A stretch of DNA of 64,000 nucleotides, from NCBI GenBank assembly GCA_903885665.1, contig CAISJL010000059.1, forward strand, positions 26,156-90,155. The letters run 5' to 3'. Within the stretch, counting starts at the first letter, position 1. Each line of letters opens with the position of its first letter. The translations under genes were made by a program, and so were the position numbers. Below the pieces are notes generated by a model. The model saw only the letters and a list, made by a program, of their open reading frames with translations, did no database searches and had not been told where the DNA came from. Below are positions 25,964-35,989 of the stretch, piece after piece. Source of the stretch: an uncultured beta proteobacterium. Its GTDB lineage: Bacteria; Pseudomonadota; Gammaproteobacteria; Burkholderiales; SG8-41.

Positions 25964-27049
25964 ATGATGAATAATCCACTGATCCAACTCTATAATCTTG
26001 GCCAACGCATTTGGCTAGATAATATCTCTCGCACTATTCTCAATGATGGATCGCTCGCGCGATGGATTACAGATTATCGTATTGCAGGGGTGACTTCTAA
26101 CCCTTCCATATTTCTCAAAGCATTTCGAGACAGCCCCGAATATCGCGATGAATTAAACGCTCTGAAACAGAATGCTGCGCTTACTTCTGAGCAACGCTAT
26201 GAAACATTAGCAATTTCTGATATTCAGCAAGCATGCGATCTATTCGATCCTATTTTTAAATCTAGCAACGGCAATGATGGTTATGTCAGCCTAGAGGTAT
26301 CACCTGCTCTAGCGCACGATGCAAGTGGCACGATTGCAGCGGGTTTAAGGTTGCGCCAAGCTGTCGCAAAAGACAATTTACTAATTAAAGTTCCTGCAAC
26401 ATCAGCTGGCTTAGTGGCCATAGAAGGGCTCATTGCCGAGGGATGTTCAGTCAATGTCACATTAATCTTCTCTCTTAAACAAGTGCAGGATGTCGCTATA
26501 GCGTATACACGTGGCATCCAGCAATTAATCGCTAAGGGTGGCAACCCAGCAAGGGTTAGATCAGTCGCCAGCGTATTTCTAAGTCGTATAGACACTATGA
26601 TTGATCAACAGTTAAGCAATCTAGGCGGAGATGCTCTGAGTATATGCGGACAAACTGCTATTGCTATCAGCAAAGTTGCAATGAAGAACAACCGCACACT
26701 GTTTTCCAGTGAGCACTTTGAATCCTTAGCCCAACAAGGTGCGCATCCTCAAAAACTTCTTTGGGCCAGCACGGGCACTAAAAATAAAAATTACAGCGAT
26801 GTGCTCTATGTCGAATCTGTAATCGGTGAAGACACCATTAATACAGTACCTGACGCCACCTTAGCAGCATTTCGTGACCATGGGAAACCTGCTCTAACGC
26901 TTGAGTCCAATACCCACCAAGCCTTAGACCATCTCGATAAATTACATCAACTCGGCATCGATCTTGATGCCTGTGGCGAGACCTTACAAAAAGAGGGACT
27001 ATTGCAATTTGAAGAGTCGTTTGAGCAATTGCTAGCCATTATGAAATAA
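25964..27049 (+). CDS. tal: Transaldolase
   Basis: The 361-residue protein matches the long transaldolase subfamily found in actinobacteria, cyanobacteria and many betaproteobacteria. It shows IWLDNISRTIL near the start, GVTSNPSIFLKA (about 42-53), SLEVSPALAHD, and the Schiff-base lysine Lys142 in LLIKVPATSAG. A TGTKNKNYSDVLYVE segment follows. It moves a dihydroxyacetone unit between sugar phosphates in the pentose phosphate pathway. Two ATGs in tandem make the exact start uncertain by one codon. Its stop lies in a hairpin shared with the convergent dnaQ. Confidence 0.93.
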   Translation: MMNNPLIQLYNLGQRIWLDNISRTILNDGSLARWITDYRIAGVTSNPSIFLKAFRDSPEYRDELNALKQNAALTSEQRYETLAISDIQQACDLFDPIFKSSNGNDGYVSLEVSPALAHDASGTIAAGLRLRQAVAKDNLLIKVPATSAGLVAIEGLIAEGCSVNVTLIFSLKQVQDVAIAYTRGIQQLIAKGGNPARVRSVASVFLSRIDTMIDQQLSNLGGDALSICGQTAIAISKVAMKNNRTLFSSEHFESLAQQGAHPQKLLWASTGTKNKNYSDVLYVESVIGEDTINTVPDATLAAFRDHGKPALTLESNTHQALDHLDKLHQLGIDLDACGETLQKEGLLQFEESFEQLLAIMK

Positions 27050-27074
27050 GCACTCTCTTAGAGGTGGCTTATTT
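27044..27074. terminator. Hairpin between tal and dnaQ
   Basis: AAATAAGC (27044-27051) pairs with GCTTATTT (27067-27074), with partly paired CTCT/AGAG inside. The stem contains the stop codons of both convergent genes, so it may serve as a compact two-way terminator. The T run is weak. Confidence 0.45.
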
Positions 27075-27767
27075 CAGCCATATGGCACCACCACTAGCTT
27101 TATTCAACTCTGCAAATTGGGTCTCGTGCAACGCCAACTCAGCAGCGTTTGCTTGCAATACTTTCAAATTCAACTCTGCTCTGTTTAATGACTGCACGGC
27201 AAACGTAGCGGGCTCTGGGCCAGACTCGGCAATCAAACTACCCTGCCCTCGAGTCATTGCTAAATACACTTCAGCCAATAACTCCGCATCCAACAATGCA
27301 CCATGCAAGGTGCGTGCTGAGTTATCAATTTCGTATCGGTCGCACAATGCATCCAGTCCATTACGTTTCCCAGGGTGCAGGTCTTTTGCCATTCGTAATG
27401 TATCTACAATATCCGGGCAAAAAGTCCGCAACTTAGGTTTACGTAACATACCCAGCTCAGTATCGATAAAACTGATATCAAATGGTGCGTTATGAATAAT
27501 TAACTGGGCTCCACTTAAATACTCCACAAGTGCCTCAACAATTTCTGAAAACTTGGGTTTGTCACTTAAGAATTCTCTGGTCAGCCCATGCACTTGTAGC
27601 GCACCATCATCACTATCACGACCTGGGTTCAGATAATAATGAAAATGATGTCCAGTTAAGCGTCGATTGACAAGCTCAACGCCTGCAATTTCAATAATGC
27701 GATGACCCAACTTAGGATCAAGACCTGTAGTTTCAGTATCTAAAATTACCTGCCTATCGACTGGCAT
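27069..27767 (-). CDS. dnaQ: DNA polymerase III epsilon subunit (proofreading exonuclease)
   Basis: The 232-residue protein has the DEDDh exonuclease motifs: ILDTETTGLDP (Asp10, Glu12), HNAPFDISFID (Exo II) and HGALLDAELLAEVY (Exo III His and Asp). A C-terminal extension for binding the alpha subunit is present, so this is the replicative subunit rather than a short exonuclease. Its ATG overlaps the rnhA stop by one base (TAATG). The rnhA-dnaQ pair, a classic linkage, runs here in one operon headed by a methyltransferase. Confidence 0.95.
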   Translation of the reverse strand: MPVDRQVILDTETTGLDPKLGHRIIEIAGVELVNRRLTGHHFHYYLNPGRDSDDGALQVHGLTREFLSDKPKFSEIVEALVEYLSGAQLIIHNAPFDISFIDTELGMLRKPKLRTFCPDIVDTLRMAKDLHPGKRNGLDALCDRYEIDNSARTLHGALLDAELLAEVYLAMTRGQGSLIAESGPEPATFAVQSLNRAELNLKVLQANAAELALHETQFAELNKASGGAIWLK

Positions 27768-28225
27768 TACGCTTGCTCCTTACGCATTTGCTCCACGCCC
27801 ATATTTGCTAAGATGTCAGCACGCTCATTGCCATCATGACCAGCATGCCCTTTTACCCACAACCATTCTATCTGATGCAAGGCAGCTAATGCATCCAGCT
27901 CACGCCACAGGTCTTCGTTTTTAACACTCTTCTTCGCACTGGTTTTCCACCCCCTGCGTTTCCAATCGTGGATCCACTCCGAGATGCCCTGTTGAACATA
28001 TTTAGAATCAGTATGCAAACGTATATGACAACTACGCTTTAATGCCTCAAGAGCGCGTATCACGGCTAGAAGCTCCATTCGGTTATTTGTGGTTTGAAGC
28101 TCTCCACCACATAACTCTCGGGTTGTGCCTGCACAACTTAACAATGCACCCCAACCGCCAACACCAGGGTTACCTTTACACGCGCCATCTGTGTAAATTT
28201 CTACAGTTTCATCTTTCACACTCAT
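27767..28225 (-). CDS. rnhA: Ribonuclease HI
   Basis: The 152-residue enzyme has all four catalytic acids: Asp13 in [11 protein letters not shown], Glu51 in NNRMELL, Asp73 in [10 protein letters not shown] and Asp137 in NERADILAN. The catalytic His lies in GHAGHDGN. It degrades the RNA strand of RNA-DNA hybrids. Its start is joined to the methyltransferase stop, and its stop to the dnaQ start, each by TAATG, so the three genes are translationally coupled. Confidence 0.97.
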   Translation of the reverse strand: MSVKDETVEIYTDGACKGNPGVGGWGALLSCAGTTRELCGGELQTTNNRMELLAVIRALEALKRSCHIRLHTDSKYVQQGISEWIHDWKRRGWKTSAKKSVKNEDLWRELDALAALHQIEWLWVKGHAGHDGNERADILANMGVEQMRKEQA

Positions 28226-28995
28226 TACACATCAATCCTTTGACTAGAATTTATGCCTACTTGGCCACGCTGATCATCATGCACTCGCTCAGATACCGCA
28301 GCAAGATTCTTTTTAGCAACTCGCTGCGCACGCCACTTCGGCATAATCAAGCGCATACTTCTCACACGCTTAATCGCACGCAGAAAAAACACACCACCAG
28401 CGATAGGCCACCAACGATCCCCCGCCATCTCCATCCACTGCAGCCGATCAATCCACTTTTGTTGACTACACGGTGGAATATAACAGGCCATTGATCCCGC
28501 GTTGATTTCAAGACCAACCAACTCCAACCAATCTTTCACCCTCGGCAATTGAATAAACTGACCATTCCATGGATAGGATGTGTGTGTACCGATGCTACGT
28601 CGCACACCCCACAAACTCATCGGGTTAAAGCCTGCAATGACGACTTGTCCATCAGGTCGCAATACCCGCGAGACTTCGCGCATGACCTGATGCGGATGAT
28701 CTGAAAATTCTAGGGTATGCGGCATCACAATTAAATCAATACTATTACTATCGAATGGCAACTCGCCATAATCTGCACATAAATCGACACCATCGTTAAG
28801 GCCAACGCTTAGACGTAATGGAATCCGACTCGCGCGCAATAGATCACACTGCTCCATGCCTAATTGCAGTGCATGAAATCCAAAAATATCAACAACTACA
28901 GCATCAAAATAAGCCTGCTCTTTCTGGGTCAAATATTGACCTTGCGGACTCCCTAACCATTGCCGCATTTGTAATTGAGTATCTAGAATTGACAT
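28225..28995 (-). CDS. Class I SAM-dependent methyltransferase
   Basis: The 256-residue protein has a methyltransferase_11-like core. Residues [21 protein letters not shown] form motifs [24 protein letters not shown] forms motifs IV-V, and a basic C-terminal tail follows. The glycine-rich SAM loop is degenerate ([11 protein letters not shown]), as in this gene's homologues beside rnhA-dnaQ in betaproteobacteria. The substrate is unknown. It heads the operon and diverges from gloB across only 49 bp. Confidence 0.88.
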   Translation of the reverse strand: MSILDTQLQMRQWLGSPQGQYLTQKEQAYFDAVVVDIFGFHALQLGMEQCDLLRASRIPLRLSVGLNDGVDLCADYGELPFDSNSIDLIVMPHTLEFSDHPHQVMREVSRVLRPDGQVVIAGFNPMSLWGVRRSIGTHTSYPWNGQFIQLPRVKDWLELVGLEINAGSMACYIPPCSQQKWIDRLQWMEMAGDRWWPIAGGVFFLRAIKRVRSMRLIMPKWRAQRVAKKNLAAVSERVHDDQRGQVGINSSQRIDV

Positions 28996-29044
28996 TCCGA
29001 GAGTTTAAATCAAATAATGGCGTTCTGATCATACGGAGAAACAA

Positions 29045-29815
29045 ATGACCGCATTTCACATTATCCCTATACCTGCATTCAATGATAATTATATATGGCT
29101 CATCCGTAATGATTGCTATGCTGCAGTGGTAGATCCTGGCGATGCATCCCCAGTATTACATTACTTAGCGCAAGAAAAGCTCGAACTCATCGGTATTTTA
29201 AATACCCATCACCATCCAGATCATGTTGGCGGCAATTCGCAACTACTGAGTCAATTTAAAGTACCCGTATATGGACCATGCGATTCGCGTATACCAGAGA
29301 TCACTGTAGCCTTAAGCGAGGGCGATACATTCTCCCTTTTACCCCTCGCTCTACACCTAAAAGTGTGGGAAATCCCAGGACATACCCGAACGCATATTGC
29401 ATTTATTGGGGAGGATATTGTTTTTTCTGGTGATACGCTATTTGCAGCAGGCTGTGGACGACTATTTGAAGGCACTCCAGAGCAAATGCATACCGCACTA
29501 CAACGCTTATCCACCTTGGCGGACGAAACTCAAATCTATTGCGGTCACGAATACACCTTAGCAAACTTAAAGTTTGCAGCGGCTGTTGAACCTCGTAATC
29601 CAGAAGTTGCAAAACTCACCGACAAAATGAGCCGCTTACGACAAGCAGGAATGCCGACGCTACCGTCAAATATTGCACAAGAAAAAGCATGCAATCCTTT
29701 TCTGCGGGTTAACCAAGCCGAGGTCATTGCTGCAGCCTCTCAGCGTGCACAATCTGCACTGTCTGACCCAGCGCGCATATTTGCTGAAATTCGAGATTGG
29801 AAAAACAATTTTTAA
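29045..29815 (+). CDS. gloB: Hydroxyacylglutathione hydrolase (glyoxalase II)
   Basis: The 256-residue metallo-beta-lactamase-fold enzyme hydrolyses S-lactoylglutathione to lactate and glutathione in methylglyoxal detoxification. It has the dinuclear metal motif THHHPDHVGG (54-63), later ligands in PGHTRTHIAF and SGDTLFAAGCGRLFEG, and the C-terminal YCGHEYTLANLKFA that binds glutathione. GGAG precedes the ATG by about 8 nt. mltD follows after 177 bp. Confidence 0.96.
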   Translation: MTAFHIIPIPAFNDNYIWLIRNDCYAAVVDPGDASPVLHYLAQEKLELIGILNTHHHPDHVGGNSQLLSQFKVPVYGPCDSRIPEITVALSEGDTFSLLPLALHLKVWEIPGHTRTHIAFIGEDIVFSGDTLFAAGCGRLFEGTPEQMHTALQRLSTLADETQIYCGHEYTLANLKFAAAVEPRNPEVAKLTDKMSRLRQAGMPTLPSNIAQEKACNPFLRVNQAEVIAAASQRAQSALSDPARIFAEIRDWKNNF

Positions 29816-29992
29816 GCCTTTGGGGTCTTCAATGAGATTGAACCACCAAATATTTATTTAAGTATTTGATTTTTAATATATTTTTGGTTTGACACCAGCA
29901 AATTTCACGGCTAACATGCGGCATCTGTTACGCATCTGACTGCTTAGCCCTCAGCATAGCCTTAATTCATTCAAGCACGGAACCAATTCTGT

Positions 29993-31558
29993 ATGCCTTT
30001 TTACGCTGCAAAAATTACTATTTTAAGCGCTCTATTGCTAATAACTGCCTGTTCTCAATTGCAGCCGCAGTCGATCAATTTCCACAATCAACAGCCCCCC
30101 AAAACCATTGAAGCATCAGTAATTGTCATTACCCAAACTGAACCAGGCACTACCCAAGCCACCGAAACGACAACAACTACCACACCAATTACGTCCCCAA
30201 TCTCATTATCAATTACTAATACACTTCCAGCTAAACCGACAACCAGCAGAACTAGTGGCAACGCGAGACGCAACAATCCTACCGCAATCAACCCCAGCAC
30301 CATCAATACCACTACGAACACTGAAGCTGCGCCTGAAAACATCAAGTCCATGCCCAAAGACGTATGGGAGCGGATTCGCCTCGGTTTTGCGCTACCTGCC
30401 ATGGAAACTGAATTAGTACGCACTTGGGAGGGCCGCTATCTTGCCAAACCCGAGTATATTGGACGAATGGTCGATCGTAGCAGTCAATATCTATTCCATA
30501 TCATTGAAGAAATCGAACGCCGCAAAATGCCGGCGGAAATTGCACTGCTGCCAATGATTGAGTCTGCTTATAATCCCGAAGCCTACTCTAGCGCTCACGC
30601 TTCAGGCCTCTGGCAATTCATTCCCTCCACAGGAAAGCTCTACGGACTACGCCAAAACTGGTGGTACGATGGCCGACGCGATGTCATTGCTGCGACTAGC
30701 GCGGCACTAGACTATCTAGAAAAACTATATGTGCAGTTTGGCGATTGGGAATTAGCACTAGCCTCATACAACTGGGGCGAGGGTGCGGTTGCTCGGGCCA
30801 TTGCTCGTAACCAAGCTCGCAGTCTACCAACCAACTATGCCAGTCTCACCATGCCTGCCGAGACCCGTAATTACTTACCTAAACTGATTGCAGTCAAAAA
30901 TATCATTAACGATCCAGCGCGCTACGGTATTCATTTAGCAAGCATTCCTAATACCCCATATTTCGAGGTGGTCAATATTCAACGCCATATCGATATCAAA
31001 ATGGCAGCAAAATTTGCTGATATGACCTTAGAGCAATTTAAATTCTTAAACCCTGCCCACAATAAACAAGTCATTAAGGCCAATACCGAAAGTATAATTT
31101 TACCAAAGAATAAAGTAGCGACTTTTCTCGCCAATGTCGAGAACAATGACAAGCCACTAGTCTCTTGGCAGGCGCATACCGTAAATCGTGGTGAGAAACC
31201 TGAGAAAATCGCAGCCCAATATGGCATCAGCGTAAACGAACTAAAGCAGGTCAATAATTTATCTAGCAACAATAAATTCTATCCTGGACAATCCTTGCTC
31301 GTGCCTACCACTGAAGGCGTGACTCCCAATCTACCAGACCTTCCAGTAGCACCAATGATGCTTCCAAGGGCCTATCAAGCCGCACCCATACGCCACCCAA
31401 ACCTACATACCAAAAACGGTAAGCAGCTTAGAAATGCCAATGCTATTAAAGCAAGCAAACGCGCCCTACCCCATCATAAAAATACAGGCAATGTCAAAAG
31501 CAATCTAAAGCAAAAAAAAATACAAAGTCATAGCGCAAGCGTTCAAAATAAACGCTAA
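29993..31558 (+). CDS. mltD: Membrane-bound lytic murein transglycosylase D
   Basis: The 521-residue lipoprotein has a signal ending in LLITAC. A Thr/Pro/Asn-rich linker follows (about 45-105), then the SLT domain with catalytic Glu190 in PMIESAYNPEAYSS and SGLWQFIPSTGKLYGL. One LysM domain lies at about 392-437 (NRGEKPEKIAAQYGISVNEL), followed by a basic, low-complexity tail. It cleaves peptidoglycan glycan strands at the outer membrane. E. coli MltD carries more than one LysM, so this form is reduced. It converges on the ABC operon, with only 5 nt between stops. Confidence 0.94.
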   Translation: MPFYAAKITILSALLLITACSQLQPQSINFHNQQPPKTIEASVIVITQTEPGTTQATETTTTTTPITSPISLSITNTLPAKPTTSRTSGNARRNNPTAINPSTINTTTNTEAAPENIKSMPKDVWERIRLGFALPAMETELVRTWEGRYLAKPEYIGRMVDRSSQYLFHIIEEIERRKMPAEIALLPMIESAYNPEAYSSAHASGLWQFIPSTGKLYGLRQNWWYDGRRDVIAATSAALDYLEKLYVQFGDWELALASYNWGEGAVARAIARNQARSLPTNYASLTMPAETRNYLPKLIAVKNIINDPARYGIHLASIPNTPYFEVVNIQRHIDIKMAAKFADMTLEQFKFLNPAHNKQVIKANTESIILPKNKVATFLANVENNDKPLVSWQAHTVNRGEKPEKIAAQYGISVNELKQVNNLSSNNKFYPGQSLLVPTTEGVTPNLPDLPVAPMMLPRAYQAAPIRHPNLHTKNGKQLRNANAIKASKRALPHHKNTGNVKSNLKQKKIQSHSASVQNKR

Positions 31559-31563
31559 AGCAT

Positions 31564-33603
31564 TTAGTACAAGTGACAATTAACTGTGTGATGTACGTTA
31601 ACTTTTCGCTCAACAGGCTGTAGCTGGCTACATTCTGCTCTAGCAAAAGTGCATCGCGAATAAAAAGCACACCCTGCAGACTTCCCCGCTGGCAATCGCA
31701 TATCTGAATGGGCAAGATGCAGCGTATCTACAGCCTTATCAAATAACTGTTGGGCGGGATATGCAGCAGGCACTGCTGCCAGCAAAGTTTGCGTATAAGG
31801 ATGCTTAGGCGAGCCCAGCACAGAAGCAGTTGCACCACGCTCAACAATTCTACCCAAATACATCACAGCAATTTCATCTGCCATATAACGAACCACAGAA
31901 ATATTGTGACTGATAAATACATAAGTCAGCTGTTTTTCGCTCTGCAGCTGTCTGAGTAGATTAAGAATTTGAGCCTGCACTGAAACATCGAGCGCACTAG
32001 TGGGTTCGTCACAAACGATCAAACTAGGATTTACAGAAAGCGCTCTAGTAATTGCAATTCGTTGACGCTGCCCACCTGAGAACTCATGTGGATAACGTAC
32101 CTTGGCAGATGGTTCCAAACCGACCATATGCAACAGTTGCTCAACTCTATCTTGCAAATCACCAGAATGAATAATCTTTAAAGACTCAATACCTTCGGCT
32201 AATATCTCACCAATACGAATACGCGGATTAAGCGAAGCAAAAGGATCCTGAAAAATAATTTGTGCTTGCTGTCGGAAACTGGGCATGTCACTGGCAGCAA
32301 TCTGCGCAACATCCATACCATTAAAAACGACTTGCCCAGCCGTTGGTTTAAGCAGTCGCAAAATCGCCTTACCTAATGATGACTTACCACAACCAGACTC
32401 ACCCACTAAACCTAAAGTTTGACCTTGTGCAACAGTCAATGAAACATCTTCAACTGCTTTCATCACACCAATTTCACGTCTAAATAGCCCGCCATAGCGC
32501 GGATAATAGAGCTTTAATTGTTTAACCTGAAGCAATGGCGGTGCCGGGACTAAATTCTCCGTGCTTTGAGTGATCACTAAGTGCTTGCCATCATCCAAAG
32601 CGGGGCATGGCATAATCGATGAGCAGACAACAGTATCTTTCCAAAAATGACATCGAACCTGTCGAGACTCATTAGTGGCCAGTAGCAAGGGCAATTGTTG
32701 AAAACATCTCTCCTGATGATGATCACAACGCTCAACAAATCGACATCCTATAAAATCCTGGCTGAGATCGGGAACCGCCCCTGGAATCACCGCAAGTTGC
32801 TGATCATGTCTAGCTCTATCTGGCAGCGACTTAAATAGTTTCTGGGAATAGGGATGATGGGGTTGTTTAAAAAAATCAGCCACTGTACTGGTTTCAATAA
32901 TCTGACCAGCATACATCACTGCAATGTGGTCAGCCACTTCTGCAACGACCCCTAAATCATGGGTAATGAGCAAGATTGCCATATCACGAGCGCGTTGCAA
33001 ACGCTTCAACAACTGCAGAATTTGCTTTTGCACAGTGACATCTAATGCCGTGGTAGGCTCATCAGCAATTAACAATAAGGGGTCGCCAGCTAAAGCCATA
33101 GCAATCATGGCACGTTGTTTCATACCACCTGATAATTGAAATGGATATTCGTGAACACATTGCTCAGGGTTAGGCATTTGGACATCTTGCAATAGTGACA
33201 TCACCTTGTCATGCACATAATTATTCGCAACGCCACTGGTGCTGGCACTCAAGACGGCTTCAGCAATCTGCTTACCAATGGTCATCACTGGATTTAATGA
33301 TAAACCAGGATCTTGAAAAATGATCCCTACCCGTCGACCACGCTGTGCCCGCATCTCTGACTCTGAGAGACTTAATAAATTTACACCATCTAACTCAATT
33401 AAACCCCCTACAATGTGCGCCACTTCAGGCAACAGACGCATGATCGATAAAGCAGTCATCGACTTACCGCACCCCGATTCGCCGACCAGCGCAAAGGTCT
33501 CCCCTGAGCGTATTGAGAAGCTCAGACGATCTACTGGAAATAGACGACCAGAGGGCGTGTCTATCCTCGCTTGAAGATCCTCTACTTTTAATAAATTACT
33601 CAC
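31564..33603 (-). CDS. Peptide ABC transporter, fused double ATPase (YejF-like)
   Basis: The 679-residue protein holds two complete nucleotide-binding halves. Walker A motifs are GESGCGKSM (41-49) and GESGCGKSS (near 400). ABC signatures are LSGGMKQRAMIA and FSGGQRQRIAIT, and Walker B motifs are LLIADEPTTALD and LIVCDEPTSALD. Each half ends with the oligopeptide/dipeptide transporter C-terminal domain with its Cys-containing motif (FVERCDHHQERC; FYSRCTFARAEC). It powers import by the two permeases upstream. The start is GTG at 33603, overlapping the upstream stop by 4 nt (GTGA). Confidence 0.95.
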   Translation of the reverse strand: MSNLLKVEDLQARIDTPSGRLFPVDRLSFSIRSGETFALVGESGCGKSMTALSIMRLLPEVAHIVGGLIELDGVNLLSLSESEMRAQRGRRVGIIFQDPGLSLNPVMTIGKQIAEAVLSASTSGVANNYVHDKVMSLLQDVQMPNPEQCVHEYPFQLSGGMKQRAMIAMALAGDPLLLIADEPTTALDVTVQKQILQLLKRLQRARDMAILLITHDLGVVAEVADHIAVMYAGQIIETSTVADFFKQPHHPYSQKLFKSLPDRARHDQQLAVIPGAVPDLSQDFIGCRFVERCDHHQERCFQQLPLLLATNESRQVRCHFWKDTVVCSSIMPCPALDDGKHLVITQSTENLVPAPPLLQVKQLKLYYPRYGGLFRREIGVMKAVEDVSLTVAQGQTLGLVGESGCGKSSLGKAILRLLKPTAGQVVFNGMDVAQIAASDMPSFRQQAQIIFQDPFASLNPRIRIGEILAEGIESLKIIHSGDLQDRVEQLLHMVGLEPSAKVRYPHEFSGGQRQRIAITRALSVNPSLIVCDEPTSALDVSVQAQILNLLRQLQSEKQLTYVFISHNISVVRYMADEIAVMYLGRIVERGATASVLGSPKHPYTQTLLAAVPAAYPAQQLFDKAVDTLHLAHSDMRLPAGKSAGCAFYSRCTFARAECSQLQPVERKVNVHHTVNCHLY

Positions 33604-35015
33604 GGCACCTTAGCCTTCAAGCGCGGGTCAAAAGCTTCCCGAACAGCATCGGCAAAAATGTTAGCTGCCAACACTAAAAGCAACATAAAGGTAAATGCAA
33701 CGCTTAAAGACCACCAAACCATGGGTTCTCTAGCCATCTCCAGTCGCGCGCTATTAATCATCGTTCCAAAACTCATCATCGAAGTATCAACACCGACGCC
33801 AACATAAGATAAAACCGCCTCAGCAAGGACCAAACCACTAAAGTCCATGACTAATGCCATAATCACAATATGCATCACATTGGGCAAAATATGTTGCATC
33901 ATAATTCGCCAATCCGAAACGGCAAATGCATGTGCGGCTTGGATATACTCCAACTCCCGCAACCGCATGGACTCCCCCCGCAACAGTCGACACAAACCAG
34001 TCCAACTGGTCATACCCAGAATAACGCACAAGGCTAATAAACGAATATCCGCTCTACTCTCAGCACTTGGGAATAATTCTGTATGATTCTCGATATAGAC
34101 TTGCATCATTAAGACTGATGCCGCAATTAACAATACACTCGGTATCGATGACAATGTTGTATAAATATATTGAATACAATCATCAACCCACCCTCTCAAA
34201 TACCCTGCCATTACTCCAAGTAAGACAGCAATCGGTAAGGTCACTATGGTGGCCAACAATCCAATAACCATGCCGGTTCGTATACTCTTAAGCGCCTGAT
34301 AACAAACGTCTTGGCCCACTTTGTCTGTACCAAAAACATGGTAATAAGATGCTAAGTAGACTAGCGGTACGCCTATCAACAGCATGATGGCTATAGTGAT
34401 GCACACAGCACGAAAAGCTGACATCGAAGAATCAGACCAGATGGAAGCGTATAGTTTTTTAATCGGTGTTTTCTTTAATCTAGACATCACAGACAACACT
34501 ACCAAAAAACCAAACAACCAGATAACGCATGCCATCAATATACCAGACAAAGACTTTTTAAAAATATCAGGTAACCAATCAGCGACAGGGTCTGCAAGGT
34601 GTGTCCCGCCAAACCGTAACCTTGGAAAAATTCGTTGATCATGGCCCAATTCATTTTTAACTGTCTCTTTTGAAAACAAATGCGTTGCAAAAGGCGCGGA
34701 GTAAGTTTTTTCGCGATTCTTTTTAATCGGCTCCAATATCAAATCCAGTGCACTATTGAGCTCAGTAGAATAAACACTTTTTCCGTCTTGTACCGATAAC
34801 TCGCTACGATAGTGTATTGAGTCAGCACAGCTAATCACTATGAAGACCAAAAATACAGTGGCTGCCGCCATACCGCGTGAATTGCACACAACAAGCTTCC
34901 AGGGTGATAATAAATGTGGATACTTTTGCACATACCAAGCATAAATTATTACAGCGCTCACAATCGACCAGACTAAATAGTCACTCCATAAAAAGTCTAA
35001 TCGATAATGGGTCAT
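33600..35015 (-). CDS. Peptide ABC transporter permease (YejE/DppC-like), long N-terminal form
   Basis: The 471-residue permease carries the standard BPD_transp_1 core in its second half, with the coupling EAA-like loop LRELEYIQAAHAFAVSDWRI and ILPNVMHI. The N-terminal 190 residues contain three predicted membrane segments separated by a soluble loop (about 75-150), longer than in classical DppC but as in YejE, which carries a similar periplasmic insert. It pairs with the DppB-like permease. ATGA joins it to that gene and GTGA to the ATPase gene. Confidence 0.93.
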   Translation of the reverse strand: MTHYRLDFLWSDYLVWSIVSAVIIYAWYVQKYPHLLSPWKLVVCNSRGMAAATVFLVFIVISCADSIHYRSELSVQDGKSVYSTELNSALDLILEPIKKNREKTYSAPFATHLFSKETVKNELGHDQRIFPRLRFGGTHLADPVADWLPDIFKKSLSGILMACVIWLFGFLVVLSVMSRLKKTPIKKLYASIWSDSSMSAFRAVCITIAIMLLIGVPLVYLASYYHVFGTDKVGQDVCYQALKSIRTGMVIGLLATIVTLPIAVLLGVMAGYLRGWVDDCIQYIYTTLSSIPSVLLIAASVLMMQVYIENHTELFPSAESRADIRLLALCVILGMTSWTGLCRLLRGESMRLRELEYIQAAHAFAVSDWRIMMQHILPNVMHIVIMALVMDFSGLVLAEAVLSYVGVGVDTSMMSFGTMINSARLEMAREPMVWWSLSVAFTFMLLLVLAANIFADAVREAFDPRLKAKVP

Positions 35016-35989
35016 GACAAACGCACCCTAGGATCAACTAAGGTATAAGAGATATCGGTTAAGATTAAACCGATAATGTATAAAACTGAGCCCAAAAAAA
35101 CCATTGCCCTCACAATCGCAAAGTCTTGTTGCGTAATTGCATCTATCGTATAACTACCTAACCCAGGTATACCAAAAAAAGATTCCGTAATTAAAGCACC
35201 CATAAACAGCATAGGAATAAGCGCCACCACACCCGTTAGTATGGGAATTAAAGCATTCTTGAGAACATGAACAAACAACACCTTGTGCTCTGGCAAACCT
35301 TTAGCACGTGCGGTCCGCACATAGTCTTTACTCATCTCTTCAAGAAAAATAGTACGATACCAGCGAGCGTTACTCCCAAGGCCAGAGATCACACTAATCA
35401 AAATTGGTAGGGCTAAAAATTTAATCGCATCAAATCCAGTGTCATAACCTGAGATTGGTACTAGATTCCATAATTTACCAAAAAAGTATTGCCCAGCAAT
35501 AATGTAGAACATTACTGAGATAGACATCATCAAAACACACAACAGCACTCCCCAAATATCGACGTAGGTCGACCTCAAAAAAGCCATCAACAATGCAAAG
35601 CTCAAGTAAATGGGCAGACCAATCATAAACGCTGGTAATTGCACAGCTAGACTAGGCCACATCCGATTCGCTATATCGAAGCCTATATTACGACCCTGAT
35701 CTGATTCCCCAAATTCAAAAGCAAATAATTTGATCGATTTTTCATAAAATATTGTCTCATTCACTTTTGCAAAGCCCTGCACTGCGTTATTTACAAATAA
35801 GGGTTTATCGTAACCTCTCTCTACTTTCCATTTTTCTACAGCAGCGGGGGTTACTCTTTTAAGACCTAACTGCGCTCTTGCCATATCGTCAGGGGAATTT
35901 ACAAAAAAGAATAGACCAAAGGTAATCATATTCACGCCTACCAGAACTAGAATGCCGTAGAGTATTCGACGAAATAGATAGGCACCCAT
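35012..35989 (-). CDS. Peptide ABC transporter permease (YejB/DppB-like)
   Basis: The 325-residue protein has the DppB plan: a first helix GAYLFRRILYGILVLVGVNM, a periplasmic segment, then five helices with the coupling loop EEMSKDYVRTARAKGLPEH and HVLKNALIPILTG. The C-terminal SYTLVDPRVRLS is typical. Its ATG overlaps the receptor gene's stop (TAATG), so the four genes are one transcript in the order receptor, B, E, F. Confidence 0.94.
   Translation of the reverse strand: MGAYLFRRILYGILVLVGVNMITFGLFFFVNSPDDMARAQLGLKRVTPAAVEKWKVERGYDKPLFVNNAVQGFAKVNETIFYEKSIKLFAFEFGESDQGRNIGFDIANRMWPSLAVQLPAFMIGLPIYLSFALLMAFLRSTYVDIWGVLLCVLMMSISVMFYIIAGQYFFGKLWNLVPISGYDTGFDAIKFLALPILISVISGLGSNARWYRTIFLEEMSKDYVRTARAKGLPEHKVLFVHVLKNALIPILTGVVALIPMLFMGALITESFFGIPGLGSYTIDAITQQDFAIVRAMVFLGSVLYIIGLILTDISYTLVDPRVRLS

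Noticed and set aside
27064..27495. 143-residue plus-strand frame opposite dnaQ
   Set aside because: It is the antisense shadow of dnaQ, whose exonuclease motifs are complete.
28042..28494. 150-residue plus-strand frame across rnhA and the methyltransferase gene
   Set aside because: It is antisense to two motif-supported genes, and its sequence is His/Thr/Leu-biased without domain character.
30088..30423. 111-residue minus-strand frame opposite mltD
   Set aside because: It is the complement of the Thr-rich linker, which reads as runs of Val; not a real protein.
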